Assembly (NCBI RefSeq): GCF_001559595.1
Contig: NZ_LNTY01000034.1
Location: 62,001-126,000 of the forward strand
DNA: 64,000 nucleotides
Direction of reading: 5' to 3'
From: Enterovibrio coralii
GTDB taxonomy: Bacteria > Pseudomonadota > Gammaproteobacteria > Enterobacterales > Vibrionaceae
Shown: piece by piece, positions 38,865 to 48,098 of the stretch
Numbering within the stretch: the first letter of the stretch is position 1
Layout of the letters: each line of letters begins with the position of its first letter
The notes under the pieces: generated by a model
Databases searched by the model: none
Told to the model about the DNA's origin: nothing
Seen by the model: only the letters and a program-made list of their open reading frames with translations
Translations under genes and position numbers: made by a program

Positions 38865-39692
38865 ATGACAAATATAGCCATAACAGATCAAGAATATCGC
38901 GACTTTTGTAAGTATCTGGAAGCGAAGTGTGGAATCGTTCTTGGCGACAGCAAGCAATATCTCGTAAGAAGCCGTTTGAGCCCGCTGTTAAGCAGATATA
39001 GCCTGTCATCAATGACAGAGCTATTTCAGCTTGTATTATCTAACCGCAACAGGGACTTGGCTGTTGCGGCCATTGACGCGATGACGACAAACGAAACCTT
39101 GTGGTTCCGCGACGGTTATCCGTTTGAGGTGCTGGCAAATCGCCTTCTTCCTGAGTTGGCGCAATCAAAACGCCCGATCAAAATTTGGTCTGCGGCCAGC
39201 TCTTCAGGTCAAGAACCGTATTCCATGGCAATGACCATTCAGGAAGTTCAGGCGAAAAAACCAGGCATGCTGGGCAATGTCTCCATTACGGGGACAGACA
39301 TTTCCTCGACCATGCTGGAGAACTGCCGAGCAGGTGTGTACGACAACTTGGCCTTAAGCCGTGGGTTGTCACCGGAACGCAAGCGCCAGTTCTTTGAGGA
39401 CGCGGGTGACGGCCGAATGAAAGTGAAAGATACGCTGAAACGTATGGTCACCTTTAAGCCGCAAAACCTGATGGACAGTTATGGCATGCTGGGTAAGTTC
39501 GACATTATTTTCTGTCGTAACGTACTGATTTACTTCTCACCTGAGATGAAGTCGCAAGTGCTAAACCAGATGGCAAACAGCCTAAACCCAGGTGGATACT
39601 TGCTGCTGGGTGCGTCCGAGTCGCTAACTGGCCTGACTGACCGCTTCGAGATGATCCGCTGTAACCCTGGCATCATCTACAAACTCAAGTAG
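38865..39692 (+). CDS. cheR: Chemotaxis protein methyltransferase CheR
   Basis: CheR methylates glutamates on chemoreceptors using S-adenosylmethionine. This 275-aa protein has the N-terminal helical domain with TTNETLWFRDGYPFEVL, the SAM-binding motif IKIWSAASSSGQEPYSMAM and FDIIFCRNVLIYFSPEMK. It is translationally close to cheV and ends at the terminator that separates it from flgB. Confidence 0.96.
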   Translation: MTNIAITDQEYRDFCKYLEAKCGIVLGDSKQYLVRSRLSPLLSRYSLSSMTELFQLVLSNRNRDLAVAAIDAMTTNETLWFRDGYPFEVLANRLLPELAQSKRPIKIWSAASSSGQEPYSMAMTIQEVQAKKPGMLGNVSITGTDISSTMLENCRAGVYDNLALSRGLSPERKRQFFEDAGDGRMKVKDTLKRMVTFKPQNLMDSYGMLGKFDIIFCRNVLIYFSPEMKSQVLNQMANSLNPGGYLLLGASESLTGLTDRFEMIRCNPGIIYKLK

Positions 39693-39705
39693 TTATCCTT
39701 TCCCG

Positions 39706-39737
39706 AAAAAGCGGCACAGAAGTTGCCGCTTTTTTTA
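39706..39737 (+). terminator. cheVR terminator
   Basis: AAAAAGCGGCA / TGCCGCTTTTT with a 7-base loop and a long T run, 14 bases after the cheR stop. Confidence 0.92.
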
Positions 39738-39837
39738 TGTCTTCTTTTTGCCTACAAGCCGTTCCTCAGCGATTGCGTTGGGACTAAAGACCATTATTTC
39801 AAAACGTTAGACTGGTTTTTCTTCTGTGAAAGTAAAG

Positions 39838-39854
39838 TTGGCATCTATATTGCA
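39838..39854 (+). promoter_or_regulatory. Sigma-54 promoter of the flgB operon
   Basis: TTGGCATCTATATTGCA has the -24 GG and -12 GC elements exactly 10 bases apart and matches the sigma-54 consensus well. It is 35 bases upstream of flgB, in the place expected for a FlrC-dependent class III promoter. Confidence 0.88.
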
Positions 39855-39888
39855 GATTTGTGGGTAGTGAATTTTAGGAGGTTGCCAA

Positions 39889-40287
39889 ATGGCGATATCG
39901 TTCGACAAAGCTCTGGGCGTACATCAGCACACCGTCGGTGTCCGTGCTCAGCGCGCTGAGACCTTGGCGAGTAACTTAGCCAACGCCAACACGCCGGGAT
40001 ATAAAGCCCAGGATGTTGACTTCGAGCGAGCACTGCAGGCGGCAACTTCAGGGGCAAAGATTGGCCTTAGCAGAACTGACGGGCGGCACATTGATGCCTC
40101 CTCACAAGTGAATGGCCAAAAAATGTATCGCATCCCCAACCAGCCAGATACCGGTGACGGCAATACCGTTGATGCCCAGGTAGAACGAAACCTGTTTATG
40201 CAGAACGCACTGGAGTATCAGGCATCGTTAGATTTCCTTGGCTCTAAGTTCAAGAACTTAAGCAAAGCTTTGAAAGGGGGTAACTGA
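39889..40287 (+). CDS. flgB: Flagellar proximal rod protein FlgB
   Basis: This is a 132-aa rod subunit with the conserved N-terminal RAETLASNLANANTPGYKAQDVDF motif and a C-terminal helix ending DFLGSKFKNLSKALKGG. It is exported by the flagellar type III apparatus. A strong AGGAGG ribosome-binding site precedes the ATG. Its stop overlaps the flgC start (TGATG). Confidence 0.97.
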   Translation: MAISFDKALGVHQHTVGVRAQRAETLASNLANANTPGYKAQDVDFERALQAATSGAKIGLSRTDGRHIDASSQVNGQKMYRIPNQPDTGDGNTVDAQVERNLFMQNALEYQASLDFLGSKFKNLSKALKGGN

Positions 40288-40703
40288 TGAGTCTGTTTAA
40301 CGTCTTTAATGTTACAGGTTCCGCCATGAGCGCAGAATCAGTAAGACTCAATACCACATCCAGTAACTTGGCGAATGCGAACTCTGTCAGCAGCTCTGCG
40401 GCAGAAACGTACAAAGCACGCCACCCTGTTTTCGCAGCAGAACTGAATAAAGCAACGTCACAAAGTGGCTCAAGTGTACCCGTTCGTGTCGCTGGCATTG
40501 TCGAAAGCCAAAAGCCTCTTCGCGCGGAATACAACCCAGAGCATCCAATGGCGAATGCAGAAGGTTATATCTTCAAACCGAATGTTAACGTGATGGAAGA
40601 GATGGCTAACATGATTTCGGCCTCCCGTTCCTATCAAACCAACGTAGAAGTTGCGGAAGCCAGCAAGCAAATGCTGATGCGCACGCTACAGATGGGCGAG
40701 TAA
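40287..40703 (+). CDS. flgC: Flagellar proximal rod protein FlgC
   Basis: This is a 138-aa rod subunit with N-terminal MSLFNVFNVTGSAMSAESV and the SNLANANSV motif, and a C-terminal MISASRSYQTNVEVAEASKQ helix. It is translationally coupled to flgB and precedes flgD. Confidence 0.97.
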   Translation: MSLFNVFNVTGSAMSAESVRLNTTSSNLANANSVSSSAAETYKARHPVFAAELNKATSQSGSSVPVRVAGIVESQKPLRAEYNPEHPMANAEGYIFKPNVNVMEEMANMISASRSYQTNVEVAEASKQMLMRTLQMGE

Positions 40704-40721
40704 AGGTAGGAGAGCGGCGTT

Positions 40722-41474
40722 ATGAATCCGATAGATGGAGCAGGCGGAGCAAGTAGCGGAAGCTACATGGACCAGCTCAAAGCGTTACAAGAAAAGCAAC
40801 GCGCGGAACGTGGTGACACGGGCGAGAAAGTCACGGGTCAGCAAGATCTGAATCAAGAAGACTTTCTGTCTCTGCTTACTAAGCAGCTGGCGAACCAAGA
40901 TCCGTTCAAGCCTGTCGACAACGAACAGATGATCGCGCAAATGGCATCGTTTGCCACGGTTGATGGCATCGGCAAAATGAACGAGCAGTTTGGTTCGTTG
41001 AACGCAGCCATGACCTCAAGCCAAGCACTCCAAGCCTCATCGCTGGTCGGTCAAGATGTACTGGTGCCAGGCAACGAAGGCTTTAAAGCAGCCATGGGCG
41101 GTATCGCTGGCGTGGTGAAGCTGCCGCAAGCGTTAAACGACGTAGTTGTACGAATTCAAAATGAAAGAGGCGAGCTACTGCGCACTTTCAATCTCGGTGC
41201 CAAGTCGCCGGGTGACCATCGCATTGAGTGGGATGGCAAAGACGACAGTGGCAACGTTCTGCCGGAAGGCAATTACTCAATGAACGTGAGCGGTAATGTA
41301 AACGGTAAATCCCAAGACTTTGAACTGTCGACGTATGCAAACGTAAACAGTGTCCTTCTGGGGAACGGTGACGGCAATGTGATGTTGAATATCGCGGGAT
41401 ATGCGTCGCCAATCAAGCTATCTGAAGTGCTTGAAGTCGGCAAAGCCAACATCGGCGATGTAAGCCAGAGCTGA
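40722..41474 (+). CDS. flgD: Flagellar hook assembly protein FlgD
   Basis: FlgD is the hook-capping scaffold that guides FlgE polymerisation. The 250-aa protein has an N-terminal capping region with DFLSLLTKQLANQDPFKPVD and a C-terminal Ig/tudor-like half with HRIEWDGKDDSGNVLPEG. It lies between flgC and flgE in the sigma-54 operon. Confidence 0.96.
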   Translation: MNPIDGAGGASSGSYMDQLKALQEKQRAERGDTGEKVTGQQDLNQEDFLSLLTKQLANQDPFKPVDNEQMIAQMASFATVDGIGKMNEQFGSLNAAMTSSQALQASSLVGQDVLVPGNEGFKAAMGGIAGVVKLPQALNDVVVRIQNERGELLRTFNLGAKSPGDHRIEWDGKDDSGNVLPEGNYSMNVSGNVNGKSQDFELSTYANVNSVLLGNGDGNVMLNIAGYASPIKLSEVLEVGKANIGDVSQS

Positions 41475-41495
41475 AAAGATTAAGGAGTTCCAGCA

Positions 41496-42806
41496 ATGTC
41501 ATCATTAAATATCGCATTGAGCGGCTTGGCGGCAGCTCAAAAAGACATGAACACCACCAGTAACAACATTGCGAACGCCAACACTTTTGGTTTTAAAGAA
41601 TCGCGTGCTGAGTTTGGTGATGTGTATTCAGCGTCGATTTTCTCGAACGCGAAAACCACCACAGGTAGCGGTGTTCAAACGTCTATCGTTGCTCAACAGT
41701 TCCACGAAGGTTCAAGTATTTACACCAATAACCCGCTGGATCTGCGTATCAGTGGTAACGGTTACTTTGCGGTTGCGAATGACAACCTGGCGACGCAAGA
41801 CAATGTGCTAACACGTAACGGTGCATTCCATCTTGATAAGAACAACAACATTGTGAACTCTGAAGGTCAATTCCTGTTGGGTTACAACGTTGACACTGAA
41901 ACGCTTCAAGTTGGTTCTTTTGAGCCAAAAGCGTTGAATGTGCCGGATCAGTTTGGTCAGCCTCGCGCCTCTCAAAACGTTGAAATCGGCTTGAACCTGC
42001 CAGCTGGCGGTGCGGAAAAAGACCCAGCACTGTTCAACCCTGAAGATCCAGACACGTACAACAAAGCTACATCTGCCACTATCTTTGACTCACTGGGTCA
42101 GCCATACAAGCTGACAACCTACTACGTGAAAGACAACGTGACGCCAAACAAATGGGCGGTTTACTACTCAGCGACCGATCCAACAGGCGAAAAACCATTG
42201 AGCTTGACGCAAGGTGAATTCACCAGTGCAACAGGCCAAGTCGGTCACTCCATTGAATTTAACAGCGATGGTTCAGTCAACGCCGTGAATGGTGGCGCAC
42301 CGATTACAACGGTTGAGTTGGGTCCAAACGGTGCTGGCCTTGAAATGAATGGTGCAGACGGCACGCAAGCCCTGACCATTGATTTTGACGAACCAACCCA
42401 GTACGCATCACCGTTTGAAATGCGTAAATTTACCGAAGATGGCGCAACGACAGGTTACCTGGCAAAAGTGGACATCGATCCTAAAGGTACCATCATGGCG
42501 ACCTACAGTAACGGTGAAAACGTGGCGTTGGGCCGTGTTGCTATGGTTCGCGTATCAAACCAACAAGGCCTTTCTCAAGCGGGTAACACCCAGTGGAAAG
42601 TAACCCAGCAATCCGGTGAGGCGGTGTGGGGTGAAGCGATGCAAGGTGCATTTGGTAAAGTGAAAAGCGGTACCATTGAGCAATCAAACATCGACATGAC
42701 CCAAGAGCTGGTGGATTTGATCACTGCGCAACGTAACTTCCAAGCGAACTCACGTTCTTTGGAAGTAGGCAATCAGATGCAGCAGACTATCCTGCAGATC
42801 CGATAA
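41496..42806 (+). CDS. flgE: Flagellar hook protein FlgE
   Basis: This is the 436-aa hook subunit. It has the N-terminal LNIALSGLAAAQKDMNTTSN rod/hook motif, the NNIANANTFGFKESRAEFGD segment, and the C-terminal QELVDLITAQRNFQANSRSL coiled coil. AAGGAG precedes the ATG. An imperfect-strength hairpin (42825-42851) follows, and the next genes have their own sigma-54 promoter. Confidence 0.97.
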   Translation: MSSLNIALSGLAAAQKDMNTTSNNIANANTFGFKESRAEFGDVYSASIFSNAKTTTGSGVQTSIVAQQFHEGSSIYTNNPLDLRISGNGYFAVANDNLATQDNVLTRNGAFHLDKNNNIVNSEGQFLLGYNVDTETLQVGSFEPKALNVPDQFGQPRASQNVEIGLNLPAGGAEKDPALFNPEDPDTYNKATSATIFDSLGQPYKLTTYYVKDNVTPNKWAVYYSATDPTGEKPLSLTQGEFTSATGQVGHSIEFNSDGSVNAVNGGAPITTVELGPNGAGLEMNGADGTQALTIDFDEPTQYASPFEMRKFTEDGATTGYLAKVDIDPKGTIMATYSNGENVALGRVAMVRVSNQQGLSQAGNTQWKVTQQSGEAVWGEAMQGAFGKVKSGTIEQSNIDMTQELVDLITAQRNFQANSRSLEVGNQMQQTILQIR

Positions 42807-42824
42807 ACACTTTTCCGCTTTGAC

Positions 42825-42851
42825 ATTGCCGCTCAATCATTGGGCGGCAAT
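42825..42851 (+). terminator. Hairpin after flgE (partial terminator or processing site)
   Basis: ATTGCCGCTCAA pairs with TTGGGCGGCAAT (one G-T) around a 3-base loop. The following TCCTTTCCC is T-poor, so read-through into flgF is possible. Confidence 0.6.
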
Positions 42852-42934
42852 TCCTTTCCCAAATTGACATGCATTTCCCTCACCCACTTGTACGAAATTC
42901 GCACTAACCTTCTGTAAAATCATAATTTAACCAA

Positions 42935-42951
42935 TTGGCATTCTTCTTGCT
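42935..42951 (+). promoter_or_regulatory. Sigma-54 promoter of the flgF operon
   Basis: TTGGCATTCTTCTTGCT matches the -24/-12 consensus with correct spacing, 35 bases upstream of flgF, after the flgE hairpin. Confidence 0.88.
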
Positions 42952-42985
42952 TATTGCTATGTATAAGCGACAGGAGAACGTCTTA

Positions 42986-43735
42986 ATGGATCGCGCATTA
43001 TTTCTCGCCATGAGTGGCGCAAAGCAAGACATGCAAGCCCTTCAGCTACGCGCTAACAACCTAGCAAACGTAAGCACCACGGGCTTTCGTGCGGATTTAG
43101 AGCAAGCCAGAGCGATGCAAGCTTACGGTGAAGGTCTGCCTACGCGCGTATTCAATATGACAGAGCGTCCGGGGCATAGCTTTGCACAAGGTTCAACCAT
43201 CACGACGGGTCGTGAACTAGACGTTGCCGTGAAAGGTGACGGTTGGCTGGCGGTTTTAGATGGAACTGGTCAAGAAGGCTACACCCGCGTCGGTAATTTG
43301 AAGGTTGACCAAACAGGTTTGCTGCAAAACGGTCACGGTCATCTGATCTTGGGTGAGGGCGGTGCGCCTATCTTCCTACCGCTTCCTGTCTCCAAAATTG
43401 AAATCGGCACAGACGGCACGGTTTCCGTGTTGCCGCAAGGTGCGCCACCAGAAGCGATGGAAGAAGTGGGTCGCATCAAACTGGTTCGCCCGAACAACCA
43501 AGATTTATTCAAAGATAAGAACGGCGTGTTTAAACCAATTAACCCTGGCACTGTCTATGACGCAGATGCTGGCGTTACGCTGCTAACTGGCGCACTTGAA
43601 GGCAGTAACGTTAACGCAATTGGTGAAATGACGGGCCTTATCGACTTGCAGCGTCACTTTGAAATGCAGGTCAAATTAATGAAAACCGCGGAAGAGATGG
43701 ATCAAGCATCCAGTTCTCTGCTGCGCATGGGCTAA
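42986..43735 (+). CDS. flgF: Flagellar proximal rod protein FlgF
   Basis: This is a 249-aa rod protein (MDRALFLAMSGAKQDMQALQ, NNLANVSTTGFRADLEQARA; C-terminal MTGLIDLQRHFEMQVKLM). The start is the ATG at 42986 with AGGAGA upstream. The longer in-frame extension to 42935 begins inside the sigma-54 promoter, so it cannot be real. It is the first gene of the flgFGHIJ transcript. Confidence 0.95.
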   Translation: MDRALFLAMSGAKQDMQALQLRANNLANVSTTGFRADLEQARAMQAYGEGLPTRVFNMTERPGHSFAQGSTITTGRELDVAVKGDGWLAVLDGTGQEGYTRVGNLKVDQTGLLQNGHGHLILGEGGAPIFLPLPVSKIEIGTDGTVSVLPQGAPPEAMEEVGRIKLVRPNNQDLFKDKNGVFKPINPGTVYDADAGVTLLTGALEGSNVNAIGEMTGLIDLQRHFEMQVKLMKTAEEMDQASSSLLRMG

Positions 43736-43751
43736 GTAAGAGGGATAAAAC

Positions 43752-44540
43752 ATGCATCCAGCTCTATGGGTAAGTAAAACCGGCCTTGATGCCCAACAAA
43801 CCAATATCTCGACCATTTCGAACAACCTTGCGAACGCCTCAACCGTGGGCTTTAAGAAATCGCGTGCCGTGTTCGAAGACTTGTTTTACCAAAACATCAA
43901 TCAGCCGGGCGGTCAGTCTTCTCAGAATACCGAATTGCCGAGCGGTTTGATGCTGGGTGCAGGTTCAAAAGTGGTGGCAACGCAGCGTGTTCACACCAAC
44001 GGTAACGCGCAAACCACCAATAACGCGCTTGATCTGATGATCGAAGGCGATGGCTTCTTCCAAGTTCTGCTGCCAGACGGCAACATTGGTTACCAACGTA
44101 ACGGTCAGTTCACCTTGAACGATGAAGGCGTGCTCGTGACATCAGGTGCCGGCTATCCACTAGAGCCAGAAATCGTGGTTCCGCCAGATGCCATTCAAGT
44201 CACCATCGGTACCGACGGTGAAGTGTCTGCGCGCTTACGTGGCCAAACGGCAAATGCTGTTTTGGGCCAAATCACTACCGTAGATTTTATCAACCCGGGC
44301 GGTCTTGAGCCGATCGGTCAAAACCTCTACCTACCAACAGGTGCCAGTGGTGACCCGCAAGAGGGTGTGCCGGGTCTTGATGGTTTGGGAAGTATTCGTC
44401 AGTCAATGCTGGAAACCTCCAACGTGAACGTAACGGAAGAGCTGGTAAACATGATTGAAGCGCAGCGAGTTTATGAAATGAACTCCAAAGTGATTTCATC
44501 TGTCGACCAGATGCTGAGCTACGTGAATCAGAACCTATAA
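43752..44540 (+). CDS. flgG: Flagellar distal rod protein FlgG
   Basis: This is the 262-aa distal rod subunit with MHPALWVSKTGLDAQQTN, SNNLANASTVGFKKSRAVFE and the C-terminal NVTEELVNMIEAQRVYEMNS helix. It lies 16 bases after flgF and 15 before flgH. Confidence 0.96.
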   Translation: MHPALWVSKTGLDAQQTNISTISNNLANASTVGFKKSRAVFEDLFYQNINQPGGQSSQNTELPSGLMLGAGSKVVATQRVHTNGNAQTTNNALDLMIEGDGFFQVLLPDGNIGYQRNGQFTLNDEGVLVTSGAGYPLEPEIVVPPDAIQVTIGTDGEVSARLRGQTANAVLGQITTVDFINPGGLEPIGQNLYLPTGASGDPQEGVPGLDGLGSIRQSMLETSNVNVTEELVNMIEAQRVYEMNSKVISSVDQMLSYVNQNL

Positions 44541-44555
44541 GGGAGTAGAGCGCGG

Positions 44556-45340
44556 ATGAAAAAATTACTGCTAACCGGTCTAATGCTGGCAACCGTTTCG
44601 GGCTGCTCCATGCTAAATCCTGAAGGTTTGTTGCCACAAGATGAGATTGTGCAAGGCACGACGGAAACCGACGCTGTTGAAGGTACCACAGAACCGGGCA
44701 GTGAAGGCTTGATTGGCCTGCTTCGCCAGCGCGAAGATGCCATTGCAGGTGACCCAAACTGGACGCCGCTTCATCCGACTTCACAACCTGAACACTATGC
44801 GACAGCAACCGGCTCACTGTTCAGCGTGGCAAAAGCGCAAGATCTTTACGATGACACCAAACCTCGTGGTATCGGTGACATTGTGACTGTGCTGTTGGAA
44901 GAAAAAACCCAAGCCAAGAAGAGTGCTAGCTCAGACGCGAATAAGTCTAGCGACCTGAGCATGGATCCGCTGGAAATGGGCGGCCAAGAAGTTACGATTG
45001 GTGAATCCAACCTGTCTTATGCGGCAAGCACGATAACAAAACAAGTGGCTCAACCAGTGCTGACCAAAGCAACAGCATCAGCGGTTCAATTTCCGTCGAA
45101 GTTGTTGATGTACTGGCTAACGGCAATCTCATGATCCGTGGTGAAAAGTGGCTGACATTGAACACAGGTGATGAATACATTCGCCTAAGCGGCACTATTC
45201 GTCCGGATGACATCAGCCAGGAAAACACCGTGGCCTCTACCCGTATTTCTAACGCGCGAATTCAGTATTCAGGCACGGGTGATCGTCAAGATACGCAAGA
45301 TCAGGGATGGTTGGCACGATTCTTTAATGTCGTTCTTTAA
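44556..45340 (+). CDS. flgH: Flagellar L-ring protein FlgH, one-base frameshift
   Basis: This outer-membrane lipoprotein forms the L-ring bushing. The N-terminal part has lipobox [15 protein letters not shown] and the core [19 protein letters not shown]. The frame breaks after NLSYAAS; adding one base near 45030 continues with [14 protein letters not shown], then [17 protein letters not shown], then [20 protein letters not shown] and ends at 45340, giving 261 aa. Both halves match the family, so this is one gene. FlgH is required for motility and the whole operon is intact, so a sequencing error is the simplest explanation. A stop at 45134 or an internal start at 45131 would otherwise be read as two short proteins. 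Confidence 0.92.
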
Positions 45341-45368
45341 CGCGTATTAACGTTGCCGGAGATTTGAC

Positions 45369-46460
45369 GTGAAGCATTGGCTAAAGCTGTTTTTAATTGC
45401 CCTTTTGGCAAGCCCTGTCGCACAGGCCGCCCGAATTAAAGATGTATCGGAAGTGGCAGGCGTGCGCAGTAACCAATTGGTAGGTTACGGACTTGTCGTG
45501 GGCTTGGCGGGAACGGGGGAAAGCACACCGTTTACCGATCAAAGCTTTAACGCCATGCTGAAAAACTTCGGTATTCAATTGCCGCCGGGTACTAAACCGA
45601 AAACCAAAAACGTTGCAGCTGTTGCCGTCAGTGCAGAGCTGCCACCGTTTTCAAAGCAGGGTCAAAAAATTGACGTCACTGTGTCGTCAATTGGTTCGGC
45701 AAAAAGCCTTCGCGGCGGTACCTTGGTGCAAACCTTCATGAAAGGTTTGGATGGAAAAACCTACGCCGTGGCACAAGGCAACCTGATTGTGGGTGGTTTC
45801 AGTGCAACAGGTGCAGACGGTTCTTCTATTGTGGGTAACACACCGACCGTGGGTCGCATTACTAACGGTGCAACGGTTGAACAAGAAGTACCTAGCCCAT
45901 TTGGTCGTGGCGACCACATTACGTTTAACTTGTTTGAGTCTGATTTCACCACTGCCCAGCGCATGGCAGACTCGATCAACAGCTTCTTAGGTCCAAATAC
46001 TGCCGCTGCACTAGATGCAACGTCAGTACGTGTGCGTGCACCGCGCGATCTTTCTCAGCGCGTCGCTTTCCTGTCTACCGTTGAAAACCTAGAGTTTGTT
46101 CCTGCCGACGCGGCAGCAAAAATCATTGTAAACAGCCGTACCGGCACCATTGTGGTTGGGCAAAACGTCCGCTTGCGTCCTGCTGCAATCACGCACGGTG
46201 GTATGACGGTAACCATCAATGAGAACTTACAAGTGAGTCAACCGGGTGCTTTCTCGGGCGGTGAAACGGTCGTTGTGCCAGATTCAGGCGTCGAAGTGAA
46301 GGAAGACGACGGACGCATGTTCCACTTCAAACCTGGCGTCACATTGGATGACTTGGTCCGCGCGGTAAACGGTGTTGGGGCTGCACCGTCAGATCTCATG
46401 GCTATCTTGCAGGCATTGAAGCAAGCTGGCGCAATCGATGGCCAACTGATAGTGATCTAG
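45369..46460 (+). CDS. flgI: Flagellar P-ring protein FlgI
   Basis: This is the 363-aa periplasmic P-ring subunit. The signal peptide ends SPVAQA, followed by [20 protein letters not shown] and [11 protein letters not shown]. The C-terminus has [19 protein letters not shown]. The start is GTG with GGAG upstream. It is followed after 2 bases by flgJ. Confidence 0.96.
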   Translation: MKHWLKLFLIALLASPVAQAARIKDVSEVAGVRSNQLVGYGLVVGLAGTGESTPFTDQSFNAMLKNFGIQLPPGTKPKTKNVAAVAVSAELPPFSKQGQKIDVTVSSIGSAKSLRGGTLVQTFMKGLDGKTYAVAQGNLIVGGFSATGADGSSIVGNTPTVGRITNGATVEQEVPSPFGRGDHITFNLFESDFTTAQRMADSINSFLGPNTAAALDATSVRVRAPRDLSQRVAFLSTVENLEFVPADAAAKIIVNSRTGTIVVGQNVRLRPAAITHGGMTVTINENLQVSQPGAFSGGETVVVPDSGVEVKEDDGRMFHFKPGVTLDDLVRAVNGVGAAPSDLMAILQALKQAGAIDGQLIVI

Positions 46461-46462
46461 CC

Positions 46463-47431
46463 ATGAAAGCACCTCTTGATACCGGATTTATTCATGACCT
46501 GAGCCGCTTGGATGTATTACGTCAGAAAGCGGCAAACGGCGAACAGTCAGACGATGCAATGCGCGCGGCTGCGGAGCAGTTTGAAGCCTTGTTTACCCAA
46601 ATGCTGTTCAAGTCGATGCGACAAGCGAACGAAGCGTTTGAGTCCGACCTTATCGACAACCGCACCTCTAAGTTTTATGAGCAGATGGCGGACGAGCAGC
46701 TATCCAGTGCCTTGTCGAGTGAAGGCTCTTTGGGCTTGGCGGATTTGATTGTTGAGCAGTTTAAAGGACTGCAAAACAGCGAGCCGATGGATGTTGCTAA
46801 CAATCCTGCCAGTGAGCGCATCAATCTTGACCGTGTGATTCCTTTGACACCGACCACATCGCCGGATGCGCAAGTATTGCCAGAGATGGAATACGCAAAA
46901 CTCGCGGGCCAGTTGCCGTTAGATTCCTCGCCAATGCCACCACTTCAGGCCAAAGCTAAACCGTTTGAAACACCGGATGAGTTTGTGTCGCGCCTAACGC
47001 CGTATGCGCAAAAAGCGGCGCGCGCACTGGGAACGGATCCGGCACTTTTAATTGCACAGGCTGCACTGGAAACGGGGTGGGGCAAAAAGGTCATTGCCAA
47101 TGCCAAAGGCAGTAGCCATAACCTTTTCAACATCAAAGCTGACCCTCGATGGAACGGCGGCAAGGTGGCGACACAAACCTTGGAGTTTTACGATGACATT
47201 CCTGTACAGGAAATGGCGTCGTTTCGTGCCTATGCTTCCTATGAGGACAGCTTTAATGATTATGTCCGCTTTTTGAATGAGAATCCTCGTTACGAGGCTG
47301 CACTGACACAAACCGCTCAACCTGAGCAGTTTATCTCAGGCTTGCAGCAAGCGGGCTATGCGACCGACCCACAATACTCGAACAAAGTGATGAGTATCTT
47401 CGGTCGAGTGAAAGGGTTGATGGAGCCGTAA
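46463..47431 (+). CDS. flgJ: Flagellar rod cap / peptidoglycan hydrolase FlgJ
   Basis: FlgJ drills the peptidoglycan for the rod. The 322-aa protein has an N-terminal rod-binding domain (about 1-105, EQFEALFTQMLFKSMRQANE) and a C-terminal glucosaminidase domain (about 170-320) with the catalytic Glu in LIAQAALETGWGKKV. This two-domain form is the gamma-proteobacterial type. In many relatives flgK follows directly; here an unknown membrane-protein gene intervenes. Confidence 0.96.
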   Translation: MKAPLDTGFIHDLSRLDVLRQKAANGEQSDDAMRAAAEQFEALFTQMLFKSMRQANEAFESDLIDNRTSKFYEQMADEQLSSALSSEGSLGLADLIVEQFKGLQNSEPMDVANNPASERINLDRVIPLTPTTSPDAQVLPEMEYAKLAGQLPLDSSPMPPLQAKAKPFETPDEFVSRLTPYAQKAARALGTDPALLIAQAALETGWGKKVIANAKGSSHNLFNIKADPRWNGGKVATQTLEFYDDIPVQEMASFRAYASYEDSFNDYVRFLNENPRYEAALTQTAQPEQFISGLQQAGYATDPQYSNKVMSIFGRVKGLMEP

Positions 47432-47483
47432 GTTTATAGCGTGTTGTTTGACTGAGGGCTTTGTCTAATGCGCAGGTGAGAAC

Positions 47484-47936
47484 ATGGCAGAGCAACAAAA
47501 ACAAGTGACCACGCAAGAAACGACCATCAAACCGACAGAAACTATCAAAGGGTCTATCCACAACGACCCTTTTATCCGCTCCTTTCTTGAAAAGATCCCC
47601 AACGACATTGCAAGCACCTTTACTGAATCTCAACTGCTGCAATTGAAGCTGATGTTTGGGACGAGAGCCAAAGCACAGCATATCGTGGATATTCGTACCG
47701 TGATGGGAAGTTTCAGTTGGAGCTACTATTTTGTGTTCCTATTTGGTCGGAATCGTCGCGACCTGACGCGCGCAGAGCAGCGTATGGCGTATGCGGGGAA
47801 ACTGTTCTTTCTAATGATGGGCAGCTTAGTGCTTTTCTCTGTGGCAACCATCACCCTCTACCTGATCAAATCCTTCTTGGGGATCGATCTCTTGCCGCAT
47901 TTTTCATTCGGACTCTGGACCTGGCTAACAGAGTAA
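47484..47936 (+). CDS. Membrane protein of unknown function between flgJ and flgK
   Basis: This is a 150-aa protein with a hydrophilic N-terminus (about 1-75) predicted cytoplasmic, a short hydrophobic segment SWSYYFVFLFGRNRRD and one long membrane segment near the C-terminus (about 108-130, LFFLMMGSLVLFSVATITLY). AGGTGA precedes the ATG. I do not recognise the family. It lies on the flagellar strand in the gap between flgJ and the flgK sigma-54 promoter, so it may be transcribed with flgFGHIJ. A flagellar role is only suggested by position. Confidence 0.72.
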   Translation: MAEQQKQVTTQETTIKPTETIKGSIHNDPFIRSFLEKIPNDIASTFTESQLLQLKLMFGTRAKAQHIVDIRTVMGSFSWSYYFVFLFGRNRRDLTRAEQRMAYAGKLFFLMMGSLVLFSVATITLYLIKSFLGIDLLPHFSFGLWTWLTE

Positions 47937-48024
47937 CGGCAATCGCTTGCCCTCTTCGCAGATGTTGAGCGGAGAATTGATGCTAATTTGCGCAAAAGGC
48001 ATTGATTTATAAATAAAACCTCCC

Positions 48025-48041
48025 GTGGCACGATTCTTGTA
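48025..48041 (+). promoter_or_regulatory. Sigma-54 promoter of flgKL
   Basis: GTGGCACGATTCTTGTA has a perfect TGGCACG -24 box and TTG at -12 with GC changed to GT. It is 58 bases upstream of flgK. Confidence 0.8.
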
Positions 48042-48098
48042 TTAATTGATGCAGTAATCATATTTAAACAGTGATGCATCAATGCACACGGGGGCAGA

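Noticed and set aside
45131..45340. Separate small protein [13 protein letters not shown]...
   Set aside because: It is the C-terminal part of FlgH in another frame; the family sequence runs through the break.
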